Notes under the pieces: model-generated
Seen by the model: the letters and a program-made list of their open reading frames with translations, nothing else
Database searches by the model: none
What the model was told of the DNA's origin: nothing
Position numbers and translations under genes: made by a program
Shown: positions 22,601 through 37,600 of the stretch, piece by piece
Numbering within the stretch: the stretch's first letter is position 1
Layout: each line of letters opens with the position of its first letter
Assembly (NCBI GenBank): GCA_035048485.1
Contig: CM068588.1
Location: 28,600,769 to 28,664,768, forward strand
DNA: 64,000 nt
Origin: Pteria penguin
Lineage: Eukaryota; Mollusca; Bivalvia; Pterioida; Pteriidae
Reading direction: 5' to 3'

Positions 22601-25600
22601 TAAACATGTAAGCAGCATTAATTTCAAAAATAAAAAAGGAACTTAAATGACACTTCAGTACTAGAAAATTTAGAAATATGGTTTTATATCTCTTCTGTCT
22701 TTGTTTTGTTTAAGTCTATTGAGTATGAATCACATGTATAAGACATAACCATTGTGTGAGAATAGACATTACTGATATTCCGTAGAGACCCATTGTGTCA
22801 CTTATACAAACCCATTAAGGAATGCGGATTATTGATACTTGACACAAAAGGAATATAAGTATTTATTTTGGATTCTTCTCTCAAATTCCTCGTAATAAAT
22901 CCGACACAAGTTCTCCACCCTGTTTAACGGTACATCAGATGTCATTGACGAATATCGCACTAAATCAAGTACGTCGTCCGCCACTGTGTTGGCCTGATCC
23001 CTTAAGGTGCTGTGTTATATTTCTGATTGATAGCGTTCCGAGGACATTATTCGTGTTTGTCTGTACCATCAAATATTGATGTTACACATTATTATATAGT
23101 GTAGTTATCTCTCGCGAGGGAAATGTAACATTTAATGATTTTATGGTTCTGCCAACAGAGACTCGGCGTATTCACGCCATAAAGAGCGGACATTAATTAA
23201 AGCCAAGTTTGGCTAATGATCAAGTTAAAGCCCTCATACAAAGCTATACAGCGGTCTGATTGACACATGGAGCTAAAAAGTGCGTGCGTAGCATTAGGAT
23301 GTCAGTTTCCTAAATAAATTATCAGTTTCATACAAGCTTTGCCAACGGAGCCTCAATGTATTTTAATCACTTAATCAAGTGTGTAGGAAATTATACAATT
23401 ATAGGTATTAACGGGCCGCTAAATGTTACAGGTATGCATACACGGCAGATCGATTTTACCTGCATCAAAAGGCTGTTCTCTCAGATACTATCCTTGTAGG
23501 GAGAGCGTAATCCTTCACATATTGTTTTCTAGTTACAACTATTTCATTTGGCTTTGATCTGATATCGCCTCAGATGTTCGCAGTGGACACCCAGTTTCTG
23601 TATGTATGTCGATTCCTTGGTATTAAATAGTGGCTTTGATCTGATATCGCCTCTGATGTTAGCAATGGACACCCAGTTTCTGTATGTATGTCGATTCCTT
23701 GGTATTATATAGTGGCTTTGATCTGATATCGCCTCAGGTGTTAGAAATGGACACCCAGTTTCTGTATGTGTGTCGATTCCTTGGTATTATATAGTGGCTT
23801 TGATCTGATATCGCATCTGATGTTAGCAATGGAAACCCAGTTTCTGTATGTATGTCGATTCCTTGTAAGCCGGCGTGGCCTAGTGATATCGCGCTGGACT
23901 CCTGATCGACAGGCCGGGGCCTCTGGTCATGCCGGTGTCCTGTCTTTCGGATGAGACACTAAAAACCGAGACCCCGTGTCGTGGTATGCATGGCACGTTA
24001 AAGATCCCTCACTGCTTCGGATGGGTCCGTTGCAATGGACACCCAGTTTCCGAATGTATGTCGATTCCTTGGTATTATATGGCGGCATAGACGTCAGATA
24101 TTTACGCCAAGTCAGCATAATTTTCTTACACAAGTACATAACACCTGACAAGTTCACATTACAAGTCTGACAAGTTCACATAACAAGTCTAACAAGTTCA
24201 CATAACTGACCATAACTAACATAAGTCAATATAAGTATTAAACAGGTCGATAGCAGAAATATGCACCATATATATGCTATTTAAAGCTATTTGTAGTCTA
24301 ATGCATAGACCCAGTTTGCCACTGAATATTTCAGTCTAAGATAATCTTTCTGTTCAATCTTTCTTTTGATTATTTTGTATTTGATTTCAGTTATCTACGT
24401 ATTATCTATTGAGCAGTATCATGATGATTGCATGGTTTTTTTATGTAAACTTCTAGTTCTGTCATATTGATATGAAGGAAGTGACGAATACCATTTCTGA
24501 GAATTTAGAATTTTAAAAATGTTCTCCATAACGCAACACACAGTTCATGGGTTCCCATACCATTTTGCGCTTTATTTTTTACAATGATTTTACATACCAT
24601 CTCTAGATATTTTTGAAATGTGTCACAGTTTCATCAACACAATATCACTAGGTGCTTGAGTCAAGAAATAAATGTAATAAGTTATTAAAATGTTAATCAG
24701 CGTGACCTTCCAATATACACCTTTCAAATGCTTATTTATATAAATAATGCTTGTATTACTAATTACTTATAAATTCGTATGAAATATAATTCCTACACGA
24801 GAAAATAGCATATACAGTTGAGATATGTGGCGTGTTTTACACATTGCATGGTTTCCATAGACACTGGACTTGCTTTGTTCACGCTTAGTCCCAAAGGACT
24901 GTAACATACAAGAAATGCTGAATTCCATTTCCTTTGCTTTATCCGACAAGGAATGGAATATTCAAATTGTAAGGATACAATATAAAACATCAATAGCTCG
25001 CTAGAATTTAATTTGTGGGGGCCCAACAGGATCGATTCCAAGTCCAATACAGGCTGTCGACAATACCAAGAATGCCATGGAATAATGAGGCAGTGTTTTC
25101 TTCAGTGTCAGATCCAGGGTTCCAGAGACGACGAGTATGTTGTATTATGATACATTCGGATTTTCCTCTAAGTTGCAAATATGCCATAAGTTTTTGAATG
25201 AAGTTTTGGACACAACAGTCGGTCTTTGTGTTAGGGTTGAAAGAGAGGGTATTTAATATTATTGTTAAAATAGCATCTAAAATATTTTGATTAACAAGTT
25301 CAAGATATCTACATTCAGAATATTCGTATATCCTTCAATCAGGACCCTCCCCCTTTCCCATTTTTATCTATTTGTAAATTATTTAATTTGATTTTTATTT
25401 GAATTATGAACGGATTCGTGATATAGTGAGATCTTTACCCGCCCCATGCTCATCCCAGCTCTGTATCCGACCATGTATAAAACGATTCGGAAGTAATGCT
25501 TCAAACGTACTATACATGTAGCAATGCGATCGAAAGTTGGAATCATATTACTCGTTGTGAATATTTAATTAATGCAGTGTCTAACTTTAAATCAATGTTC

Positions 25601-28600
25601 CTTGCGCGTCTTGAGGTTCTACAATGAATTAACGGAGCTAGTGAGATAGTTGTTGTTAGGATAAGTTTCGTAACATTTCAAAGTATAAACGACAAAGAAC
25701 TGGCTAAACACTGCATTCGTAGAAGAAGTAGGGTTACAGTATCATGGTTTCATTACTGATGCCATAGTAACAAGATGAATTTTAACCGCCAGAGAAATAA
25801 GAAATTATTTTAAAAAAATTGATGTAAAATTTCGATGAAATTATGCTTGGATACTATTATCTCTCTGAATTTTCTTCTTTATGCCCAAAGAAATTTTCAG
25901 AACAGTAAAAAAGACATTATAAATAAAGTCGATGTGGTCTAGTGGATAAAGTGCTCGGCTCCTGGTCGGGAGGTCCCGGGTTCGACTCCCGCACTGGGCA
26001 CACCGGCGTTCTGTCTATCGGATGAGACGGTAAAAACTGAGGTCCCTTGTCACGGTGAGATCCCTCACTGCTTCGGGTGGGTCCGTTGCAAAGGTCTAAA
26101 TTTGTATGCAATGCATCAGGCAGATGCCGTCACCATACGTGAAATAATCAAGGAGCGACGTAAAACAATAATCAATCATTATAAATAAGATAATTGAATA
26201 TATCAGGGACGTATAAATCTATTTAGATATATACGTCCCTGAATATATTGAATGTACAGTATACGTATACAGATTATCCGTTCAACATTGATAGTTGTGA
26301 TTAAAATTAGCCGATAGAGAAATACTGAATAACACTGTTGATAGAATCATTTTCATTTGATGTATTTTTAAAAAGATGCATGCACAATGGAATCTACCTT
26401 TATTGTTTAATATTGTATGCAAATATTTGTACAATATGCTTTAGCAGAGTTCAGAAATCCCGTCTGGGACCTATTGTATGAACTATTTTGACATTCTTGT
26501 GAGTTAGATGTCATCGATTTTTGTTCCAGGAGTCTGTCGTTCATCATCTCTTATTACTAGCCATGTCCTCCCCAAGTCGGGGCTAACGACGACCCATTAA
26601 TGCAAACACATCGGTCAATATAAAATGCCAGTCAGTATTAACTATGCTCATTTTATGCTTAGCCTCAGGAAGAGAAGCACACACGAGTATACGTTATTTA
26701 TGTTCCAGTATGCATTTCGATGTGGATATTTTGGAGGTTTTGGCCGGAACTATAGTAATTGTGATTTTGTATTGTGACTTTGTGATATTTTGCCTGTATA
26801 TTGTTAGAGATATTTATGGAATAATAGACTTCAGAGATCATTATAGGTGATTCTCTGTGGAACAGATATTTTTATTGGATTATTGGTATTGAACTATGCT
26901 CCTATAGAGATTTAACACTGTTATACATTCCGGATGGGACTTGTGCAAAATACATCACTCGAAAACTCACTTGATAAAAATTGATTTTATTAGCGTTTTA
27001 TACGAACTATGCCAGTGTGCTTGTGAGTATTGACTATCGCTTTTTAGTGTTACTTCGTGATTTTTTTTTTCGATATTGTTTTCAATGTTCTATTTGGTAC
27101 ATATATACACGAATAAATGACAAAAGGTATGATGCAGCAACTTTACCTAGCTATGATTTATATTTTGTAAAGTATATCATTAACACGAAAATAATTAATT
27201 TGGAGGAAAAAATACTTTATAGGATTAAATGATTGAAGTTGTAGTAAAAGTTCACGGTCACCATATGTGTATCAAAATAGAAAACAATAATACAGTGGTC
27301 TAAAATTGCTGTACTGCTCATTATATTCAAATTCATTTATTATATATCTTTCCTATATAGATCCGAAATGTGTTCTTCTGAATTGGGCAATTTTTGAAGA
27401 CTTTTTCGTACAAGAAACCGAGTCTTCCAGCAGTTTGGGTATATGCAGTGGTATACTATATTATAATCTGTGTTGCCACCTTCAGTATCGATTCATATCA
27501 AAAGCACGAAGATTTAAAATGCATGTTGCACTCAGTTTTAAGAAACTGATATATCCGCCTCACCTTGGTCAGTGAAACACTGACCGAAAACGAGATCATT
27601 TCAAAAGAGGGAGTAATCCAAGGCCAATTAATGAAAAGTATTTACAGCAAACGTTAGGATTAAAAAGAATCTATGACTTCGTAACGTTTATTGCACAAAA
27701 GTGTCTTTTTCTAAATTAAATTTTTATGATTTAAAGTGAGCACATGACTATTAGACATGTGCTCACTTTAAATCATAAAAATTTAAATTTAGAAAAAGAC
27801 AAAAGGTTTTTGTTTACGGCTTATTAAAGTTTTCTGTCCAAAGTTTTTTGATCGGTTATTTAAGTAGTCAGATTAGAGCAATATGCAGGATTTTTTTTCA
27901 ATTCGCATACGAGAGTGCATTAAACTAATGATGAAACAGCATATGGATTATCGTTTTCTACCACTCGAAATGGGACTTAACAAGAATGCGACTTGATAAT
28001 TTGTTTCTTTCTGTTTGTCAAAACAAGAGTTTTATGACCCGACCATATTAGCGATACTGACTACAATATGACCAGTGCATATTAGTGATATGGACTGTAA
28101 CATAGACTACAAATTATTTCTTAGTTTTACTGTTCGCTATTTTGTCGTCGGAGATGGCACGCGTACATCGAACACGTCTTTTTCTCATGTACGTGAGACA
28201 CATACTTTATACATGTATCACTATGATCTACTAATTACAAAACAAACGCCATTATATAACGTCCTTAGCACTATGTAAAACTCCTTAGTATTATTTACAA
28301 TACAAGACAATAATAAAACAAATTGTTACCCGCGGTAAATATCAACATTGAGATCTTAAAGGTATCAGTAACCATTTTATGGACAAATAAGATACCAACA
28401 AACAGTAATAATTATTTTTCAGAATATTTCTTGTTATGAGGTTAACACAATGTGTATCTGTCGCTTGCATGTGTTCTTTGTAGACTGTTATCTGTACTAA
28501 GCATTGTAGATGTAGGACACGTTCCTATTGGCATCTTGCATTATGAATTGCTATGTGTCCTTCCACCATTGTGTGTTATTCTTATGACATCACAGGAGAT

Positions 28601-31600
28601 AGTGTAGAGTACTGCCTTATATGTTCACATCTTTATATCTGTACACATCTATATATATGTAAACAACTTTATATTTGTACACACTTTTACACTGTACACA
28701 CTCATGTACACACCTCTATATTAGTCTGTTAAATTTAGCTAATTTTCACTTAAACAGATTTTAATATAACTTCACCAAAAGGGCTCAAATTGAAAATTAA
28801 GGAAAACTAGATAAAAGCAATTTCATAAATTAATTTCATGCTTACCTCTTAACTGACTTATCCATTAATTATTATAAATCATTGACATAATACAGTGTGG
28901 GTAAATCATTGACATAAAGCAGTGTGGGTAAATCATTGACATAATACAGTGTGGGTAAATCATTGACATAAAGCAGTATGGGTAAATCATTGACATAAAG
29001 CAGTATGGGTAAATCATTGACATAAAGCAGTGTGGGTAAATCATTGACACAAAGCAGTGTGGGTAAATCATTGACATAAAGCAGTATGGGTAAATCATTG
29101 ACATAAAGCAGTATGGGTAAATCATTGACATAAAGCAGTGTGGGTAAATCATTGACATAAAGCAGTGTGAGTAAATCATTGACATAAAGCAGTGTGGGTA
29201 AATCATTGACATAAAGCAGTGTGGGTAAATCATTGACACAAAGCAGTGTGGGTAAATCATTGACATAAAGCAGTATGGGTAAATCATTGACATAAAGCAG
29301 TGTGGGTAAATCATTGACATAAAGCAGTGTGGGTAAATCATTGACATAAAGCAGTATGGGTAAATCATTGACATAAAGCAGTGTGGGTAAATCATTGACA
29401 TAAAGCAGTATGGGTAAATCATTGACATAAAGCAGTATGGGTAAATCATTGACATAAAGCAGTATGGGTAAATCATTGACATAAAGCAGTGTGGGTAAAT
29501 CATTGACATAAAGCAGTATGGGTAAATCATTGACATAAAGCAGTGTGGGTAAATCATTGACATAAAGCAGTGTGGGTAAATCATTGACATAAAGCAGAAG
29601 CAGTGTTGGTGAATCATTGATATAAAGCTGTTTTGGTAATCATTGACATAAAGCAATGTGGGTTAATAATTGACATAATACAGTGTGGGTAAATCATTGG
29701 CACAAAGACTTTTACTTTTTTATCCAGATTAGGTTTTGAAATGCATGTTTGTCATAGAGCTTTTTGCCAAAGTAATTGTATATATGTATGATAGACAGAC
29801 CATGATAATATATCCTACCACATCATATGTTATTATTGATCATTTTTTACTTTTTAGTTGAGGATGAAGATGTACCTGACATTAAACAATTAATGAAAAA
29901 GAAAAAACAAGTGTTTGAAGCTCCAAAGGCCCAGAATTACTATAGGTTGGAGTACAAACTGACCCCAGAAGACAACAGCCTACAGAGAGTGGATATCGTA
30001 GTGTATGGACCTGCTGCTATTGTCTTCTTACCCAATCATGAACCCAAAGTCTTGAGAACGTGGCAAGATGGTGAACTTACTTGGATAGCTTGGTCACAAA
30101 AGTAAGTCATTTATGAAATAAGGTTTATCTTTACTATTCCAGTAAACAGCTACTGTGTTACAGTATTCAGCATTATAATTAAAACAAGATATTGCAGACA
30201 CTAGTTCAAAGTTCTTTCTAGGTTCCCCTAAAAGTATCTATAGACTAGCTCCATACAGTCTGTTAAAGTGTTTCAGTAGTAAATCCACTTTGCACCTCTA
30301 AATCTACCATTGTGCTCAAGAGGTAGCATTAGTCTGTCCCAGTGACCAAATTATAATCCTAAAGATGCTTAGATTGCAGTATTTGACTCGAATCTGAAAA
30401 CTACAGTAGTTTACCCAGTACATGTATAATATAAGACTTTCACATGATAAATATTTTAAAAAGTGCCTAAATGAAGATGATTTCATTCTACTCTTAATGA
30501 AGTAGAAGTGTTGTATTTTCCCACTGCTATCATTAAGGTCAAAACAAGAATGGGTGGTGATGATGTAGAACCTTTAAGTAGATTGCAGAATAGCAAGCAA
30601 ATATTGTCATGTAAGTAAGTGGTTTAGACCCCATTTGACCTGCTGTGGGGCTATTTACTAAAATCAGTTTCTTTGATTCAGTAACTTGATTTTGCTAAAC
30701 ATGAATTTCTCTTGAATTTTGTTACATATCACAGAATTCTTTCATCTTAATGCAGTGTCTAGATGGCAGCATGACTATATGATAGTATTCAGAATGCAAT
30801 ATAAATTGGGTACTTAAACATCTCTATTTTATTTCCAGGCATGTCCTCAACATCACTAAAGACTTGTTGCTGAGTCTTTTTACTCATCAAATTGAACTCA
30901 GATTATGGGAAGGAAAAGATAAAGTTGCTTCCAAAGTACGCTTTATCAAACCAAAACAATTTAAAGTTCCAACTGCAAAACCAGGTGGGGTTTACTTTAT
31001 GATATCATAAAGCCTTACATAAGAATTGTGTGTTATTTTGTTCATTGTTTAATTCTACCTCATATTACATCCGCTTTATGGTAGTCAGATCATTGCTTGT
31101 TGCTTTGTGTATCATTTCTTGCAGTCCTAAAATATGTGACCTGTATGGTGATCATTGCTTGTTATCCTATGTATCATTTACTGTCATCCCATGATACATG
31201 ACCTGTATGGTGGTGATCATTGCTTGTTATCCTATGTATCATTTACTGTCATCCCATGATACATGACCTGTATGGTGGTGATCATTGCTTGTTATCCTAT
31301 GTATCATTTACTGTCATCCCATGATACATGACCTGTATGGTGATCATTGCTTGTCATTTTATGTATCATTTACTGTCATCCCATGATACATGACCTGTAT
31401 GGTGATCATTGCTTGTTATCCTATGTATCATTTACTGTCATCCCATGATACATGACCTGTATGGTGGTGATCATTGCTTGTTATCCTATGTATCATTTAC
31501 TGTCATCCCATGATACATGACCTGTATGGTGATCATTGCTTGTTATCCTATGTATCATTTACTGTCATCCCATGATACATGACCTGTATGGTGGTGATCA

Positions 31601-34600
31601 TTGCTTGTTATCCTATGTATCATTTACTGTCATCCCATGATACGTGACCTGTATGGTGATCATTGCTTGTTATCCTATGTATCATTTACTGTCATCCCAT
31701 GATATGTGACCTGTATGGTGGTGATCATTGCTTGTTATCCTATGTATCATTTACTGTCATCCCATGATATGTGACCTGTATGGTGGTGATCATTGCTTGT
31801 TATCCTATGTATCATTTACTGTCATCCCATGATATGTGACCTGTATGGTGGTGATCATTGCTTGTTATACTATGTATCATTTACTGTCATCCCATGATAC
31901 GTGACCTGTATGGTGATCATTGCTTGTTATTCTGTGTATCATTTACTGTCATCCCATGATACATGACCTGTATTGTGGTGATCATTGCTTGTTATCCTAT
32001 GTATCATTTACTGTCATCCCATGATACATGACCTGTATGGTGATCATTGCTTGTCATTCTATGTATCATTTACTGTCATCCCATGATACATGACCTGTAT
32101 GGTGATCATTGCTTGTTATCCTATGTATCATTTACTGTCATCCCATGATACATGACCTGTATAGTGGTGATCATTGCTTGTTATCCTATGTATCATTTAC
32201 TGTCATCCCATGATACATGACCTATATGGTGATCATTGCTTGTTATCCTATGTATCATTTACTGCTATCCCATGATACGTGACCTGTATGGTGATCATTG
32301 CTTGTCATCCTATGTATCATTTACTGTCATCCCATGATACATGACCTATATGGTGATCATTGCTTGTCATTCTATGTATCATTTACTGCCATCCCATGAT
32401 ACATGACCTGTATGGTGGTGATCATTGCTTGTTATCCTATGTATCATTTACTGTCATCCCATGATACGTGACCTGTATGGTGATCATTGCTTGTTATACT
32501 ATGTATCATTTACTGTCATCCCATGATATGTGACCTGTATGGTGATCATTGCTTGTTATCCTATGTATCATTTACTGTCATCCCATGATACATGACCTGT
32601 ATGGTGATCATTGCTTGTTATCCTATGTATCATTTACTGTCATCCCATGATACATGACCTGTATGGTGGTGATCATTGCTTGTTATCCTATGTATCATTT
32701 ACTGTCATCCCATAATATGTCAGCTGTATGGTGATGGTCATTTGTTGTAATTTTGTGTATCCTGTATTGCCATCCCACAATATGTTGCCTTCATAGTGGT
32801 GGTAATTGCTTGTTATTGTGTGTATCATCTATTGCCATCTCATGATACATCACCTATATGGTGATGGTCATTGCTTGTTGTTTTGTGTGTCATCTATTGC
32901 CATCTCATGATACATCACCTGTATGGTGGTGGTCATTGTTTGTTATTGTGTGTATCATCTATTGCCATCTCATGATACATCACCTGTATGGTGGTGGTCA
33001 TTGCTTGTTATTGTGTGTATCATCTATTGCCATCTCATGATACATCACCTGTATGGTGGTGGTCATTGCTTGTTGTTGTATGTATCATCTATTGCCATCT
33101 CATGATACATCACCTGTATGGTGGTGGTAGTTGCTTGTTGTTGTATGTATCATCTATTGCCATCTCATGATATATCACCTGTATGGTGGTGGTCATTGCT
33201 TGTTGTTGTATGTATCATCTATTGCCATCTCATGATATATCACCTGTATGGTGGTGGTCATTGCATGTTGTTTTGTGTATCATCTATTGCCATCTCCTGA
33301 TACATCACTTGTATGGTGGTGGTCATTGCTTGTTGTTTTGTGTATCATCTATTGCTGGTTGGTTGGTTGATTGGTGTTTTACGTCGCTTTCAACAATATT
33401 TCAGTTATATCGCGACATGGAAGCAGGAGGTTACCAACCTCTTAAACATAGTGGCGCAACCCGGGAATCGAACCCGGATCGTCGGCGCCGCAAGCCAAGC
33501 GCTTAACCACTACACCACGCCTGCCCCTATCATCTATTGCCATCTCATGATACATCACCTGTATGGTGGTGGTCATTGCTTGTTATTGTGTGTATCATCT
33601 ATTGCCATCTCATCATACATTATTTGTATGGTGACGTTCATTGCTTCTTGTTTTATGTATCATTGATTGCCTTCCCAGGATATGTCAGCTTTATGCTGGT
33701 GGTAGTTGCTTCTGATTTTATGTACCATTTACTGCTATCTCATAATACATCACCTGTATGGCAGTGGTCATTGCTTCTTATTTTGAGTATCATTTATGGC
33801 CATCTCATGATACATTGCCGGGTGGTGGTTAGGAGAGTAGTTGGAGTATTTGGAGAATATCAATATCCTTCAGCAGGTACACTGATAGGCTTATCAAATC
33901 TCTTCATACGAATCTGGATTTCCATTCCAGATTTGACAAGACTTGTGCCATCATTGTGCCCTTTCCCCAAATATTCAACATTTGTAAAAATTGTAAATGC
34001 ATGTTGTGATTAATATTTTGATAAAATATTGAAATGCATAAGAAATTCTAAAAGTAGTATTTGAGTAAATATTCATATTATTTTGAATTAAGAATACTGT
34101 TTCAAAACAATTCATTTTCAATATCCAAGCTTTTCTGTTACTGAGTCAAATACAAAAAAAGTGAGAGATTGGGAAAGTTAAAATTTCAAAATTAAGGAAA
34201 TTTCATGTGATGATGTATACTGGTACTTTAGTAATGTAGAAGAAAAATGAGAAAAATACTACTGTGCTTTGGTAATATACAAAAAGAAAATGAGAAAAAT
34301 GCCACTGTACTCTGGTAATGTAGAAAAAAATTAGAAAAATGCTACTGTACTTTGTAGAAAAAAATTGAGAAAAATGCTACTGTACTTTGGTAATGTAGAA
34401 AAAAAAATTGAGAAAATGCCACTGTACTGTGGTAATGTAGGGAAAAAATGAGAGAAATGCTACTGTGCTCTAGTAATGTAGAAAAAAAAATGAGAAAAAT
34501 GCTACTGCTCTTTAGTAATGTAGAAAAAATGAGAAAAACACTACTATACGTTAGTAGTGTAGAAAAAAATGAGAAAAATGCTACTGTATTTTAGTAATGT

Positions 34601-37600
34601 ATTAAAAAATGAGAAAGAAGCTACTGTACTTCAGTAATGTAGAAAAATGCTATCTTCTATATTTTTTTATTGTTTTAAATGTTGTTAACAGGAGAGGAGG
34701 ATCAGTGTGGGGCACGATCAATTGTAGTTAGACAATCAAAGAGCTACGCTAAACTTCAACCAAAGAAAGCAGATGATGTACGCCCTCTGCCATCCCAAGT
34801 CTCCTTCCATAACATTGAGAAGGCAACAAGAAGGAGAGAAGGTATTATAGACACAAAACATACAGATATGAATATTTCATCACATTTAATATCTTACTAA
34901 AAAAGCTGTCTACTGGTAAGTAATTTTTGTGTTGCCAGTAAAACAGCTCTTAGGGATCTGTCATACCATTGATTATTATTTTCAAGGATCTACTAACTAC
35001 CGTCTGGTTATCAATATTGTACATTGAAATATTATATACATAAAATTGTTTATACTATCAGTATATGCCATTAAATATTTGATATTGTTACTTCAATATT
35101 TATAATTAGTTTTAATCAATTGACAACAAAAATCATATTCATTTTAGAAGCCAAATCACCTGTTGATAAGCCAGGTTCAGTCCATGGCGATGTACATCAG
35201 CAAACATCAGATCATGCAAAAAAGGGTAGTCCAGGATCCCCTACTCCTAAAACTTTGGTTGCCATGCCATCAAAAGAAACCGAAAGTGGAAGGTAGCTTA
35301 TTGTTGTTATCAATTTTCATTTTAATACATAAATATATTTTGCTCAAAGAAAAAGGAAGAAAATCACATGCCAATTTTCAGGTTTTAACATTTTCCTTGT
35401 TAATTTTAGAAATAAATATATGGTTTAGTTCAGTAGAATAAATATTTTGAGAGCTAAAATCCTCTTAAACAAAGGTTTTCAAAATCCTCATTCATTAGTA
35501 TTTCTTTCAAACTCAGTGCCTTCAATCCAACAGTAAGATTTTTTGTCAAGGGTCAAAAATACACTTTGAAAAATTCATTTGAATTTAAAAGAATTCTAAA
35601 ATATTTTTATGCCTGCAAATTTCATGTATTTTGATTATTCGGAGTCATTTTTATCAACCCTTTATCAACTCTTAATTTAATGTAATCTCATACATAATAA
35701 GCTTGTACTCTGAAGGCAAAGCTTTTTATTTTTAAGGAATTCCTTCAGTCGTTTGGGTCGTTTGGCTGACACAGAACCAGCACAACCAGATTGGGGAAAG
35801 GAATCACATCGCAGTAAATCCAGTTCTAATGGTGCTAGAAGATCCATGAAAGGAGAGCAGCCTTTAGCAAAGACTCCGAAATCTACTGAGACATCTGGTA
35901 GGCTCTACTTACTTCACAATTTATGTTTTCTTTACATTAGCTTTAGATGAGAAGGTAAGAGGAAGGGATTCTGATTATGACTAGTGTAGCTATTTCAGAG
36001 ATATCATAAAATCATAGGACTCTGTGGAATTCTTTCCTCTCTGTCCATCTTGCTGATCTGAGCTTTACATTTGAATTTCTATCTATAAATGTGTTTATAA
36101 TGGCATGGATATACTGTGCACAGAAGATATACTGCTCTAGATATCCATCTGGAGAGAAAGAAACTCCTTATTTAGGTCTGAGAATATAATTGTACAGTGT
36201 CATGGCAGTATTTTTTAAACACTGCAATATTTTAATGAATGCTATACATTAAGGATAGCTCTTCTCAAAACCAAGTTGTGAAATTAAGTAAATCTATGAA
36301 ATACTCAATGTGAGACAGATTGAAACATTTTTTTTTAGCATTAAAAAAGTTTGACCTTGAATGACATTCAAATATATAAAAGGATCATTTAAAACCCAAT
36401 ATAGATTTAAACTGGGCACAAACTGGTTATTTTGGAAATGGTATTTGGTATACTGCCATTGACCAGTGTTCTACTCTATTCATGTCCCAATTCTTAGAAT
36501 TATATAAACCATTAAGTAAAGTGTTGGTGGGGGAAAATTTTGGAATAATTTACTTAGTATCTGGTATATTCTCATAACAGAATCTTAAATTTTGTAATTT
36601 GGGAATATAATTCACTTTTGATAAGTCAAAGTCTACCAAAGAAATAATATTCATTGATAGGAATTAAATTTAACTTTGACCGACATTGATTCCATAGCAT
36701 CTTAAGAACAAATTTTACTAAATGGAATAGTAATTTATAATTCTTTGATTGTATGCATTTGCAATTGTCAGAAATGTTAGGGATAAGTTGGTTTGTTCAA
36801 AAGTGTCAAGAATTCAAGGTGTTAAAAGGTGCTACATACACTGTAGATGTTTTCACCTGAATGTACTTCTATTTTGCATATTGGTGTACTAAAAGTATAA
36901 TATGTTTTCATTACAGAGTCTGCTCTCAAACATGAGTCAGTGTTCAAAGATATACATCCTAAGCAAAGAGTCAATAAGAAGAAAGAATTGGCTGCCCAGA
37001 TTCAGGCTGATTACATTAAGAAGTATGGCTCGTGCATGATTCCTATCAGAATGGCATCTCTGTTTGCAGGTAATAAAGGAAATGAATTTATGAATGTTCA
37101 GAGATTTAATTTGTCATAAGTATTTTAAAGATTTTGAATTGATTCCATTAGGGCCTGGGCTTGATGCAGGTACCCTTAGAGAATCATTTTTTCTGTCTGT
37201 CTGTCTGTCTGTCTGTCTGTATGTTTACTAACACTTTGGTTGTGATGTGATGACCCAAAGTCTCCTTGACCAGCAGGTTCAATATTTCAAGTACAACATA
37301 TAGAGTGATAGGAAGAACATGCATATAGATTTTGAAGTCCAAGGTCAAAGTCAAACAGTAGCCCCTTCATGAATTGTCCTTTGATTAGTCCTATTTATAA
37401 TTTTACCATCAGTTGGCTTGGATGCTGTTGCATCTGTAATGCCTTTTTATACATGATGCATTTCAAATCCTGCTATATCTGTTAAATGAATGTGATAAGG
37501 TTAGAAGGTTTACAACTTTGATTTATTCCTATAATATACACAGCAGGTTTACACGATATACAGTCCAGTAAATCTGACTTAATGAAATAAACATCTTCTA

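Noticed and set aside
25927..26010. A functional tRNA gene
   Set aside because: The A and B boxes belong to the head of a SINE with a target duplication and a family body; the head does not fold into a full cloverleaf by eye.
28865..29656. 263-residue minus-strand open frame
   Set aside because: Arises from a 27-bp intronic array; reads a pure nine-residue repeat.
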